This document shows positions 1-9,730 of a DNA stretch of 64,000 nt, piece by piece (within the stretch, counting starts at the first letter, position 1; the number at the start of each line of letters is the position of its first letter). The notes under the pieces were generated by a model. It saw nothing but the letters and a program-made list of their open reading frames with translations. It did not search any database and was not told where the DNA came from. Location of the stretch: positions 1 through 64,000 of the forward strand of contig JADJIH010000002.1 of the NCBI GenBank assembly GCA_016707115.1, written 5' to 3'. Made by a program: the position numbers and the translations under genes. This stretch comes from Ignavibacteriales bacterium (GTDB taxonomy: Bacteria > Bacteroidota > Ignavibacteria > Ignavibacteriales > Ignavibacteriaceae).

Positions 1-48
1 TGGATTGAAACACCTCTAATGGAATAATCTAAATGAAATATCTATATC

Positions 49-1166
49 TTAGAATTTTATCACTATGCTTTTTGTTAAATCAGGATATTTATCTCCCCAC
101 TGAAGCAAGATGTTCCTATAAACCTCCTCGTTGTATATCTTTTTACCTATATAAAAATCACTTGTGGCTTTAGAAAAATTTTTCTTAAATCTTAATAAGT
201 AATCATTTTGGGAGGAAGTAGTTCCGCCCCCTAAATGAAGTTTTTTAAATCCCATTCCGATGCCATATTTAATCATTTTGTCAAGCAAAAAATTATTAGG
301 TCTTATTAATAAATAGTCAGATTTTGAAGCTAAAAAATGGACATGCAAATAATTTTCTTTCCCAAAACATAAAGAAGAAGCAATGGGGATGTTGTCTTTA
401 AAAACGACAAATTGAACCAATGTTGAAATATTAAAAGTATCATTAAAAAAGTCATCGTCAAAATAAAGATATGTTTCTGCTTGAACTCTATCCATTGTTT
501 CTCTGTAGATTTTAATAAATTCATTTTTGTATGGAAATACATTTTTATAAACTATATTTTTTAGATCAGCAACAACTGCTTTTTGTAAATTCTGTTTAGC
601 AGATCGAGTGTAGTTCTTATAGATGTAATCATATTTTTGGGATAAATCAATATATACAGTATGTCTGTCATAAATTACATCAAAGAAATTTTCAGAGAAT
701 TTATTATTCTCCAAAATAGGATGAAATCTTGTGAATTCGGCAATTATATTGTTGCTTTTGCAGAATTTTTCAAATGAGTTATAAAATCTTCTTCTAAAAT
801 CAAGATCATCGGAAGAATAAACAACCCCGTTATAACCATAAGCACCTTGAATATCGTAATAAGATTCTTGTAGTTTATAACCAAGATCATTTATACGATT
901 AAGTAAAATGGATACAATGCTAAATCATTACCATCTTCAAATACGAAACAAAATGCTCTACCACCATCTTTTTTTTCCCAAAGATCATAGTACTCCGGGC
1001 TATAATAAACGTCTCGCATTGAATCTGGCAGTCTACTTAAATAATCCGACCATTCTGCTTTATTCTTGAGAGATAATAACTTAGATTGACTTAATTCAGT
1101 TAAAAAAGAAGAACTATAATAGGAATTTCTTAATTCTAACGGATTAAAGTCCAATTCCGAAAACAT
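49..1166 (-). pseudogene. FemAB-like GNAT acyltransferase, frameshifted
   Basis: Two minus-strand reading frames, 891-1166 and 49 to about 900, join into one protein of about 370 residues if a single base is restored near position 899. The join reads through smoothly from ALYPFYL to NRINDLGYKLQ, and the downstream frame has no stop from about 900 down to 49, so its apparent TTG start at 714 is not a real start. The C-terminal half (FLLDKMIKYGIGMGFKKLHLGGG, then SSQNDYLLRFKKNFS) resembles the FemAB/BioF2-like acetyltransferase fold often found in polysaccharide loci, where such enzymes are thought to acylate amino sugars. It lies downstream of the NeuD-type acetyltransferase, after a 237-base gap. 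The family call rests on pattern only; the substrate is unknown. Whether the frameshift is real or a sequencing error cannot be decided here. Confidence 0.6.
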
Positions 1167-1403
1167 ATTGTTACGACCAAATATAGTTAAAATTTTAAAG
1201 GATTATTGCTCTTTGTCTCAAGAATTTCAACAATCCGAAACTAAAACTAACATGATCAATTTACGTGCCTTCAAAATAAAAAAACTGAGACAGCTTAAAA
1301 ACTGAAAATATTAGGCAGTTACTAAATATTCATAAAATATATGGTTTTAATTTTTGAATGTAACTTAAAAACTATGTGTGAAATTATAGATTAGATTCTC
1401 ATT

Positions 1404-2042
1404 CTAAGAGATAATTTTTCTTGCAGGTACGCCATAATATGTTCCCTCAATTGAGATATTATTAATAGCAACAGAACCAGCCCCAATAAAACAATTACTG
1501 CATATGTTCTTATGGGATACTACAATTGCCCCTATGCTAAGAATTGAATTATCACCAATAGTAGAACCAGCTGCAAAGATAGCGCCTGTAGCAAAAGTAA
1601 CAAAATCACCTGCGGTACAATGATGTTCAACAATTGCACCAGGACCAATAATACAACACTTGCCTATCCTTGTGCCTGCATTAATTAGTGCATGATCCAA
1701 TACACATGTTCCTTCACCAATTATTACATCTTCCTGTAAAATAGCATTTTTGGAAATAATAGAAGGTAACTCAAAACCCAATTCTTTAAGCATTTCATAA
1801 ACTTTATTGCGCACATACGATATTTTAATTAGTCCGACGGCAACAACCGCTTTACAATTTTTGTACTTTTTTAATATATCAATTAAAACCTCATCTGTAC
1901 CCAAATACTCGGTACCCAATATCAATCCTTTATCAATTAAATCTGTATATCCTATAATTTCATATTGATTAAGTTTTTTAATTACATCAATTATCAGGTG
2001 AGCAAATTCACCACCGCCGATGATAACAATTTTATCTTTCAT
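1404..2042 (-). CDS. NeuD/PglD-family sugar O- or N-acetyltransferase
   Basis: The 212-residue protein starts with a Rossmann-like PglD N-domain (KIVIIGGGEFAHLIIDVI), followed from about residue 95 by hexapeptide repeats of a left-handed beta helix (VIIGEGTCVLDHALINAG, RIGKCCIIGPGAIVEHHC). It ends in the usual YGVPARKI tail. The His pair in VEHHC sits where PglD and NeuD enzymes carry their catalytic base. Members acetylate amino sugars from acetyl-CoA, such as UDP-4-amino-sugars (PglD, LegH) or sialic acids (NeuD). The ATG at 2042 overlaps the end of the upstream aminotransferase fusion by 11 bases, so the two are translationally coupled. This suggests it acetylates the 4-amino group made by that aminotransferase. 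The exact substrate is inferred from context. Confidence 0.85.
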   Translation of the reverse strand: MKDKIVIIGGGEFAHLIIDVIKKLNQYEIIGYTDLIDKGLILGTEYLGTDEVLIDILKKYKNCKAVVAVGLIKISYVRNKVYEMLKELGFELPSIISKNAILQEDVIIGEGTCVLDHALINAGTRIGKCCIIGPGAIVEHHCTAGDFVTFATGAIFAAGSTIGDNSILSIGAIVVSHKNICSNCFIGAGSVAINNISIEGTYYGVPARKIIS

Positions 2043-4119
2043 TTAACTTCTCAACTACTCTGTCTATACTATTTTTAGTCAGGTTAACACTACAAGGAAT
2101 ATTCAATGTATTTCCAAGTAAAAATTCAGCATATTCAATATGATATGTCTGGCAGCCGATGAATTCTTTTTGCAGATGATTCAGAAACCATACGGGTCTG
2201 GTTTGGATTTTATTCTTATCTAATAATGACATGACTTGTTCTCTATCTTTGCCATATATATCTTTATCAATTTGCAAAGCATACATCCAATAATTATTAT
2301 TTGCATACTCTGGTAGTTCCGTCAGATGGAGTCCCGTTATTTTATCAATATTTTCTTTATAAATGAGATAATTCTTTTTTTTAATTTTTAAATAATCCGG
2401 TAATTGTTCTAATTGGGCTATACCTAACGCTGCCAGCATATTTGTTAATCTATAATTATATCCAATCGAGTTGTGAATAAACCTAGCCTCATCATCTTTA
2501 GCCTGCGCTGTTAAATATTTTGCTTTAATTGCAAGTTCTTTATTGTCTGTTAAAATCATCCCACCCCCGCCGGTAGTTATAATCTTATTACCATTAAATG
2601 ATAGACATCCAAACTCACCGATCGTGCCGGTAAATTTACCTTTAAAATTTCCTTTAATATATTGAGTTCCAAGACTTTCTGTTGCATCTTCAACGATTTT
2701 AATATTTTTTTGAATGCAGATATTAGATAAATCATCCAACCAAACCGCATTGCCAAAAACATGAACAGGAATTATGGCAGATACTCTTCTTCCTGTTTTT
2801 TTATTATAAGAATAAGATAATTTTTCTCCACCAACGATAATTGTCTTCATCTCTGTTTCATTGAGTAGGAAATCAATTGTTTTTTTAACATCAATGTTAT
2901 AATATTTATCTGCATCCATAAATACGGGATGCGCATTACAATAACGAACAGCATTAATTGGAGCAATAAATGTTAAAGTTGGAACAATTACCTCGTCATC
3001 AGGCATAACTCCTGACAACAGCAAAGAAATGTGCAGCGCCGCAGTTCCATTAACACAAGCGATGGCAAATTTTGATTTTGTATATTCTGCTATTTTGATC
3101 TCAAATTCATCCACAAATTTTCCGGCTGATGATACCCATTCTGTATCTATACATTCCTTTACATATCCCCATTCATTACCCTTAAATGAAGGGACGGATA
3201 GTGGAATAAAATCATTATTTATATTATCCGTTTTTGAGTAAGTATTAGCTATGGATGTGGCTTTGTCGATGGAATAAGAATGATCAATCAAACTGCTCAT
3301 GCCTTCTTCAAGAGTAATTTTTGGCTCCCATTTAAGAATAACTTTAGCTTTAGAAATATTTGCTTCAATATTTAATATTTCATTTTTTCGAGATTCACCT
3401 AAATCAATTAGTTCAATATCTTTTGAAAGTTTATTTTCAACAATTTTAATAATCTCCTTAATATAATGGCTTTTACCGGATGCAATATTAAAAGCTTCAA
3501 ATCCATGACAATCGTAATTTAAAGAAGCAACATATGCTTCTATAATATCATCAATGTAAATATAATCCCTTTGAGGTTTAGAGTCTTTAACTATTACCTG
3601 ACCGCTTGATGACTGTTTTAATATTGTTGGGATTAGTGAACTAGCATTCATTCGGGGGCCGTATATATTAAATTGCCTTAAAGCGATACACGATAATCCA
3701 AAATTATTGCTATATAATTGACAGAGCTGCTCACCCATTAATTTTGATTGTGTATAAGGATTAGTAACCTGAAATGGATGGATTTCATCTATCGGCAGGT
3801 ACTGTGGCTGACCATAGATATTGGAACTTGCGAAAATAATTTTTGCGTTATACTTTCTGGCAAGCTCTAAAACATTTAAAATACCCAGGTAGTTATCAGT
3901 CAAATAATCATAAGCCAAAGAGAAGGATTCTGAAATTGATACTTTGCCAGCCAAGTGAATAATGCAATCGATTTTTTTTACTTCTTTAAAATGATTTTTA
4001 TTAGTAACATTAAACCCGTTTTTAGTATCAAGCTCTATTAATTCATATCCCAGTTCGTTTAATCTGTTTACTAAATGAGATCCTATAAACCCTTTACTAC
4101 CTGTAACTGCTACGACCAT
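2032..4119 (-). CDS. Fusion: NAD-dependent epimerase-like SDR + LegC-family PLP aminotransferase
   Basis: One uninterrupted protein of about 695 residues joins two enzymes. Residues 1-285 are an extended SDR with the NAD motif TGSKGFIGSH and the catalytic YTQSK; the active-site strand reads SSNIYG, without the Asp/Glu pair of 4,6-dehydratases, so this half looks like an epimerase or reductase. Residues from about 305 are a DegT/DnrJ/EryC1 aminotransferase of the LegC type (PLSVPSFKGNEWGYV), with the PLP lysine in SFNGNKIITTGGGG near residue 510. LegC enzymes transfer an amino group to 4-keto-6-deoxy nucleotide sugars. The reading frame extends to a TTG at 4131, but the ATG at 4119 is preferred: it follows GAAAGAGAAT and opens the Rossmann fold directly. 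The gene starts 15 bases after the LegB-type dehydratase, which would supply its 4-keto substrate. What the SDR half does is unknown. Confidence 0.85.
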   Translation of the reverse strand: MVVAVTGSKGFIGSHLVNRLNELGYELIELDTKNGFNVTNKNHFKEVKKIDCIIHLAGKVSISESFSLAYDYLTDNYLGILNVLELARKYNAKIIFASSNIYGQPQYLPIDEIHPFQVTNPYTQSKLMGEQLCQLYSNNFGLSCIALRQFNIYGPRMNASSLIPTILKQSSSGQVIVKDSKPQRDYIYIDDIIEAYVASLNYDCHGFEAFNIASGKSHYIKEIIKIVENKLSKDIELIDLGESRKNEILNIEANISKAKVILKWEPKITLEEGMSSLIDHSYSIDKATSIANTYSKTDNINNDFIPLSVPSFKGNEWGYVKECIDTEWVSSAGKFVDEFEIKIAEYTKSKFAIACVNGTAALHISLLLSGVMPDDEVIVPTLTFIAPINAVRYCNAHPVFMDADKYYNIDVKKTIDFLLNETEMKTIIVGGEKLSYSYNKKTGRRVSAIIPVHVFGNAVWLDDLSNICIQKNIKIVEDATESLGTQYIKGNFKGKFTGTIGEFGCLSFNGNKIITTGGGGMILTDNKELAIKAKYLTAQAKDDEARFIHNSIGYNYRLTNMLAALGIAQLEQLPDYLKIKKKNYLIYKENIDKITGLHLTELPEYANNNYWMYALQIDKDIYGKDREQVMSLLDKNKIQTRPVWFLNHLQKEFIGCQTYHIEYAEFLLGNTLNIPCSVNLTKNSIDRVVEKLNER

Positions 4120-4134
4120 ATTCTCTTTCAAAAA

Positions 4135-5106
4135 TTATACGTTATAAATGTCCGGTTTATATAAATCCATATGATTCTTTAACCAATCAATTGTCTCCCT
4201 AATTCCATTTTCCAGATCAAAGTCAGGTTTCCAATTTGTATTTGTAATAAGTTTGTGATTATTACAAAGTAATCTTTCGACCTCACTATTTCCAGGTCTA
4301 ACCCTTTTGGTATCTTCATCAATATCTACTTTTAATGCGAGTACTGAAGTAATTTTTTTTATCAATTCACTTACACTAATTTCTTTTCCCATGCCAATGT
4401 TTGTTACTTCCCCATTTAGTTTATCAGAGTTAAATATTTCTAAAAATCCTTTACATGTATCTTTAACAAATGTTAAGTCGCGAGTGGGACTCAGATTACC
4501 AAGCGACAATTCTTCTTTTCCGCTTAATAGCTGTGAAATGACAGTTGGGATAATTGCTCTGGCTGATTGTCTCGGTCCATAAGTATTAAAGGGTCGCACA
4601 ATTTTAACGGGCAAATTGAAAGAACGATAGTAACTAATGGCTAACTGATCTGCAGCGATTTTAGTTGCTGAATAAGGAGACTGACCAACCATAGGATGTT
4701 TCTCATCAATAGGAACATATTGAGCGGTACCATAAGTCTCACTGGTTGAAGTAACTAAAACTTGTTTCAGATCAAGTTCTTTAGAAGCCTGCAAGATATT
4801 ATATGTACCTGTAATGTTTGTCTCAATATATGCTTTAGGTGAGATATATGAATACGGAATTCCTATTAAGGCTGCCAAATGGAAAACTGCATCACAGCCT
4901 CTAAGAGCATTATATACTGAATCATAATCTCTTATATCGCCGCTAATAATTTCAACATCATTTTTTACTATAGAAGATTCGAGCCATCCCCAATTATTCT
5001 TTGAATTGTATCTAACAAATGCTTTAACATCGTGACCTTCCTTTACGAGAAGTTCAGTGAGATGGGATCCAATAAAACCTCCAGCACCAGTTATTAATAA
5101 TTTCAT
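4135..5106 (-). CDS. legB: LegB-family NAD-dependent nucleotide-sugar 4,6-dehydratase
   Basis: A 323-residue extended SDR with the NAD-binding TGAGGFIGSH at residues 6-15, the active-site strand TSTSETYG (119-126) and catalytic Tyr145/Lys149 in YSATK. The early segment AFVRYNSKNNWGWLE and the RPFNTYGPRQSARAIIPTV stretch are characteristic of the LegB family. These enzymes convert GDP- or UDP-N-acetylglucosamine to the 4-keto-6-deoxy sugar, the first committed step of the legionaminic acid and bacillosamine-type routes. The start overlaps the nucleotidyltransferase stop by ATGA, and the fused LegC-type aminotransferase follows directly. The family call is firm; the nucleotide carried by the substrate cannot be read from sequence alone. 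Confidence 0.88.
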   Translation of the reverse strand: MKLLITGAGGFIGSHLTELLVKEGHDVKAFVRYNSKNNWGWLESSIVKNDVEIISGDIRDYDSVYNALRGCDAVFHLAALIGIPYSYISPKAYIETNITGTYNILQASKELDLKQVLVTSTSETYGTAQYVPIDEKHPMVGQSPYSATKIAADQLAISYYRSFNLPVKIVRPFNTYGPRQSARAIIPTVISQLLSGKEELSLGNLSPTRDLTFVKDTCKGFLEIFNSDKLNGEVTNIGMGKEISVSELIKKITSVLALKVDIDEDTKRVRPGNSEVERLLCNNHKLITNTNWKPDFDLENGIRETIDWLKNHMDLYKPDIYNV

Positions 5107-5807
5107 TCTACTGCTCGATAAAAATTTTCCTGAAAATCCTTCTGTGCAATACCAAAATCATCTATGCTCCCTATATCAAGCCAATATTCTTTCAGTTCAT
5201 ATTTTGAGATTGGAATTTGTTCGGACAACAATTTTTTTATCAAAGAATCCATTCCGTAATATTCGTTATCAGGAATAAATTTAAAAATATCCGGCTTCAT
5301 TATATACATTCCTGCGAGCGCATAAGTTATGATATCCGGTTTTTCTTCTATTCCAGTAACAAAATTATCCTCAAAAAAGATATTACCGAATTTATATGGC
5401 ATTATCATTTTTTTAATTGAAATAGATAATAATGTCTCTTGAGTAGTCGCAAAATTATAATAATCTGTAAAGTTGATATTACTCAGGACATCTCCATTCA
5501 TTACAACAAATGGTTCGGTTAATTGAGATTTCAATAATGTCAATGGACCTACAGTTCCAAGTCTTTGTTCTTCGCAGCTAATAGTTAATTTAACTCCATA
5601 GCGAGAACCATCACCAAAAAAATTTTCAATATAGTTGGATTTATAATTAGTCGCTAAATATATCTCATCAAATCCATGTTGTTTAAGATGCTCAATCTGT
5701 ATTTCAAGAACTGCCTTTTCTCCAATTGGAAGCAATGGTTTAGGAATTACCTCTGTAAATGGTCTTAACCTCATCCCTAATCCACCAGCTAGTATTACAG
5801 CTTTCAT
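5103..5807 (-). CDS. Sugar-1-phosphate nucleotidyltransferase
   Basis: A 234-residue GT-A-fold nucleotidyltransferase with the signature GGLGMRLRPFTEVIPKPLLPIG at residues 8-29, VVMNGDVL for metal and sugar binding, and the C-terminal EYWLDIGSIDDF. Enzymes of this type activate a sugar 1-phosphate with an NTP. In the Campylobacter legionaminic acid route the similar PtmE enzyme makes GDP-glucosamine ahead of LegB and LegC, and the same gene order (transferase, LegB, LegC, acetyltransferase) is seen here. This is the first gene of the minus-strand run 5807-1404 and overlaps legB by four bases. The upstream 250 bases hold no gene, so the operon promoter should lie there. Which NTP and sugar are used is inference. 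Confidence 0.82.
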   Translation of the reverse strand: MKAVILAGGLGMRLRPFTEVIPKPLLPIGEKAVLEIQIEHLKQHGFDEIYLATNYKSNYIENFFGDGSRYGVKLTISCEEQRLGTVGPLTLLKSQLTEPFVVMNGDVLSNINFTDYYNFATTQETLLSISIKKMIMPYKFGNIFFEDNFVTGIEEKPDIITYALAGMYIMKPDIFKFIPDNEYYGMDSLIKKLLSEQIPISKYELKEYWLDIGSIDDFGIAQKDFQENFYRAVE

Positions 5808-6059
5808 AAATTTTCATTTGAATGTGATACTAATTTAATTCGCCAAATGTATGGATTCTTGATGTCTCAAAATAAAGAACAACAAATAAGGGGTTTTATC
5901 AAATGCCAGAATTGAAATAAAACCAAAACTAATATCAACAAAAATATTAAACTTTTTGAAATTATTTTTCTTCAAGATATTTTAATCATCAATAAATAAT
6001 TTAAATAATTTTCACGAATCAATTATTCAAACAAGCTTATTAACATTCAAGATTTAAGT

Positions 6060-8316
6060 TTAAACATTTTTTTTCCCTTTTTGATTGGATGATCTGGAAT
6101 AGTTGTAGTTATATTTATAATAATATCCGTAACCACTTTTATTCTTAAAATTATTTAAAACCGTTCCAAGAAAAACAACTTTATTACGCTTAAGTAAATC
6201 TACAGCATCTTTCATTAACCGGTTTTCGGTTTTATCTGCCGATATAACTAAAATAGTTCCGTCAACTTGTTTTGCTAGAATTTCAGAATCAACAACCGCA
6301 ATGATTGGTGGAGAGTCGAGAATAATAATATCAAAAAAAATCTTTTATTTCCTGCAAAAAATTAAAAACTTTTAGACTCTAATATTTCTGCTGGATTAGA
6401 AGGAATTGTTCCCGATGTAATAAAACTTAAATTATTCGTTTTTGTTTTCCTAATAATATCATCCAATTTTAATTTTCGGGATAAATAATCTGCAAGTCCT
6501 GGTTTTTTATCAACTTCCCATTTTTATGTGGATTGTTGGTCTTCTTAAATCACAGTCAATCAATAACGTTCTTTTGTTTGACTGGGCAAAACTACCTGCC
6601 AGATTCGAAGAGACGAATGATTTACCCTCACTTTCGGCTGGAGACGTTACTAATATTATTTTTGTTAAATCTGATTCAGGCCAAGAATGCTGAATACGCG
6701 TTTTAATTGTCCGGAATGACTCGCTGATAGGTGAATCTCGTTCATCTAAAACTAAAATCCCAGATTATCGTCTTTCAATTTGGTAATGGATTTATAATGA
6801 GGAATCCATGTAAGTAGTTTGATTTCCTCTTTTTCAATATCGTCTGGAGTTTTTACTGTGTCATCAAAATGATCCTTTATCAAAATCAAAGCAAAGGAAA
6901 CAATGGGCCCTAACATAAAACCTATTAGAATGATGAATAATCTGTTTGGTTTTGAAGGTGTATCAGGAATTACTGCTGGATTTAAAATTACAACATTACC
7001 CGATTCTGAAGCTTCATTTATCATTGCTTCCTGATATCTTTCATTAAGTAGTAGATAAGTCTGCTGAAGTGATTCCCTTTCTCTTTGATATTGGGAAAGT
7101 ATGGTGGATGCTTTAGGGAATCTCCTAAGGTTTCCTTCGTATTTTCCTGTTGCTGCTTCAAGCTGTTCTAATTGTACTGTTAGTGAACTATTTTTAATTT
7201 CTTCTTCAATAAGTCTTTGAGCGAGATCTCTAACTTGCTCAGGATTTCCGGAATATGCATCTGCTTTGATAGTTCTGATTGTTGAGTTTAATTTTTGTTT
7301 AAGCTCTGCAATTCTGTCATCATATTCCTTCACCTTTGATGCAACATCAACATTAGAACCTTTTATTGACATTGCAATGTCTCTGTTAATTTGAAGTTCA
7401 GCAAGCTGCTGCTGCAAAGCATTAATATATGCTTGTGAGGTTTGGCTTTCAAGATATTCTACAAGTTGAGGATCTTGTTTTCTCAAGAAAAACTTATATT
7501 GTTTTAGTACTTCATTGGATGTCACTAATTCAATTTTTATAGCTTCTTTTTGAGCATCAAGATTAGAAAGCTGCCCTATAATATTTGTGGATTGGACATC
7601 AAAAGAAATTATACCCCCCTTCTCCTGAAATTTCATCATAGAATCTTCAATGGCTCTTAATTCATTTAATTTTTCCTGAGCCTGGTCATCTAAAAATTTT
7701 CTAAGACTAGTTAATTTTTCCCTGCTAACAATAGTATTAATTTTTTGATACTCCTTTGCAGTACAATTTGAAACTAACGCCGATTCATATGGAGAACGGG
7801 ACTCGGCAGAGATAAAAACAACATCGGTTCCTGGATTTTGTTCCGCTGTTATAATCCCACCGAGCATACCAGCAATTTGTTCGACAGATTTAGAGGAATT
7901 GCTTCCTTTTCGCTCCGATATAAGAGGAAGCATATCTTTATAAGCTGAAACTTCAAAACTGTCAATTAAAGCTTGAGCAATTTTTTTTCTTGTTGCGAAA
8001 TTACCTATAACCCCCATTTCACTTACTATATATCTATCCACAAAAGTATTATCTGCATTTTGTCGTCCATCTTCTAAGACGTTTTTTTGTGGGTTTGTAA
8101 CCCTAACACTTGCTGTTGATGTATATACACTCTTTGCTAAAAAAGCGTAGATTGATGCAAGGATAATTATAGACAAAGAAATTATAACTATATGTTTTAG
8201 ATTATTTTTTAAAAGTAAAATGTAATCCTTCAGGGATTTTGTCCCAGTTAGCAAATATTTTTCGATATTAACATTTTATTGTTATTCGGCTTGCCTGTTC
8301 CATCATTATTATTCAT
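6060..8316 (-). pseudogene. Wzz-type chain-length protein fused to BY-kinase, broken by several indels
   Basis: The long frame 6752-8254 is a Wzz/GumC-like periplasmic protein with membrane helices at both ends (IVIISLSIIILAS; LFIILIGFMLGPIVSFAL) and long coiled coils. It stops after KLKDDNLGF, but restoring one base near 6754 continues into LVLDERDSPISESFRT and a BY-kinase domain with Walker A SPAESEGKS, a LIDCDLRRP Walker A' and an ILDSPP Walker B. Further single-base indels near 6521, 6364 and 6333 are needed to reach the tyrosine-rich tail GYGYYYKYNYNY, ending at 6060. At the 5' end one missing base near 8274 joins the frame to an ATG at 8316; the nominal start at 8254 is only a TTG. Intact, this would be an inner-membrane polysaccharide co-polymerase of about 750 residues whose tyrosine tail is autophosphorylated. 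All five indels lie in homopolymers. Confidence 0.8.
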
Positions 8317-8483
8317 AATTTCTATTCGTTTTTTTATTCATAAATATTTGAAAAAAGGTCATTAAATGTATTAGTTAAAGATTGAAATAATGCTAACTAC
8401 GAGAACCAATATAATTTTTAAAATCATTTATTCTTAATCTTAATTCTTAGAAAAATTTAAAGAAGTAATAACATTTTAATGAC

Positions 8484-9005
8484 CTAATTATTAAAAGAGA
8501 TAATGCTTAAAATTAAAGCTGTAAGTGATGCAAGTGTTGTTACTATTCCTAAATAAAATGCAATATCATCTCTAACAAAGTATCGAGGTTCCCCAGGGAC
8601 TACAACAATATCCCCGGCCTCTAGTCTTACAAAATTTATTTGCGTTTGAATTTCATCCTCCCAAACCATATCATTATAGTTATATATCATCATTTTAGTT
8701 TGAGCACCTTCTTTAATCTTTGTGACTCTTATTTTATCCAAACTGGCATCCTCATTAGGTCCACCTGCAAAAGAGATGAGTTCATTAATACTCATTCCTG
8801 CAGGAACAATATAATATCCCGGATACCTAACATATCCCCATAACTGCACTTTAATATTTATTGATGAAGGATTTGAATAATCAAATAGACCGCCTTGTTG
8901 TCCGGATCTGGTACCTAAGCTGCCAATCTGAATATCATCTTGAGAATAGATATTTGTATAAAATCCAGCTAATATTAAAACTGAGAATAAAATTTTGATA
9001 TTCAT
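8484..9005 (-). CDS. Small SLBB-domain polysaccharide export protein
   Basis: The preferred start is the ATG at 9005 (173 residues), because it opens directly into a signal peptide (MNIKILFSVLILAGFYTNIYSQ); the frame extends upstream to 9086 without any recognisable domain. The mature part holds one SLBB unit (KVQLWGYVRYPGYYIVPAGMSINELISFAGG) followed by a beta-rich segment ending GDIVVVPGEPRYF, and a C-terminal hydrophobic helix (ITTLASLTALILSII region). SLBB proteins of the Wza/BexD class move capsule or exopolysaccharide across the outer membrane, but this one lacks the PES export domain and a lipobox cysteine. It sits 167 bases upstream of the Wzz/kinase gene and probably works with it. 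It may be an accessory subunit rather than the export channel itself. Confidence 0.8.
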   Translation of the reverse strand: MNIKILFSVLILAGFYTNIYSQDDIQIGSLGTRSGQQGGLFDYSNPSSINIKVQLWGYVRYPGYYIVPAGMSINELISFAGGPNEDASLDKIRVTKIKEGAQTKMMIYNYNDMVWEDEIQTQINFVRLEAGDIVVVPGEPRYFVRDDIAFYLGIVTTLASLTALILSIISFNN

Positions 9006-9730
9006 ATTATTTTCTTTGATTTTTATTTGATATTTAAATATATAGAAATAAAATTTTTGTATAAATACTAAATAATTAGGGATCAATTAATTGACGATTC
9101 TTAAATATGTAATTCAATTTTTCATAAATCATACCAATGAATAAATAAGGAATACTCTTCCTAAATAAAAAAGAAAAGAAATTTTGGTTATAAAAAACGA
9201 AAAATTTAAAGAAAAATTTCAGAATCTAACCTAAATACCTTTTAAAACGACTTTCAACACTGATACATTATTGATGTATTAATTTGATTGCTTGTTACAG
9301 GAAATAAATTGGACAATACATCAATTAAAAATATTCTCATAATCAGATTAGTATTAAAATAAGACTAAAAAGATTACATATATAGGATCAAATGCAACTC
9401 TCTTTCCGATGGTCAATTTATTATAGAATTCAAATAATTAAAATTAGAGTTAAGTTTATTCCTCCTAAAAAATACTTTTTCAGAGGAATAACCATCCAGT
9501 ATTAATTATATAAAAATCAAATAATCCCAAAGCGCCTAAAAAAACTTTTGTTTTATATCAAAGCAAGAAGAACAAGATTTATCTAATGCATTGGATGTAA
9601 TTCATTTTTCATCCTACTGATCGATTGTCGTGCTGTAAACATGTTCATATGTTTTATCGAGTAAAAATATTGAATAATCGCCGTTTGGGAAGCATCGCTT
9701 GCAAACTTTTATAACAAAAAGGTGTTAATT
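9006..9730. other. Intergenic region between divergent genes
   Basis: About 725 bases separate the minus-strand SLBB gene from the plus-strand T9SS cargo gene. I find no coding frame with a recognisable product and no RNA gene. The stretch is very AT-rich and should hold the two divergent promoters. The only structure I see is the inverted repeat at 9270-9325, listed separately. Confidence 0.5.
9270..9325. repeat. Inverted repeat, 11-base arms
   Basis: ATTGATGTATT at 9270-9280 is matched by its exact complement AATACATCAAT at 9315-9325, with 34 bases between. A further partial copy (ATACAT) lies at about 9263-9268. It could form a stem in RNA or be a regulatory dyad; no T-run follows, so it is not an obvious terminator. 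In such AT-rich DNA chance is a serious alternative. Confidence 0.35.

Noticed and set aside
6752..8254. Treating the 500-residue Wzz frame as a complete stand-alone protein
   Set aside because: The kinase domain continues directly after it in shifted frames and the nominal start is a TTG, with a better ATG at 8316 after one base repair.
9685..9710. Possible sigma-54 promoter (TTGGGA ... TTGCA) before the LRR-like T9SS gene
   Set aside because: The distance between the GG and GC elements is not the required one (spacer seven bases instead of five), and the -24 half is poor.
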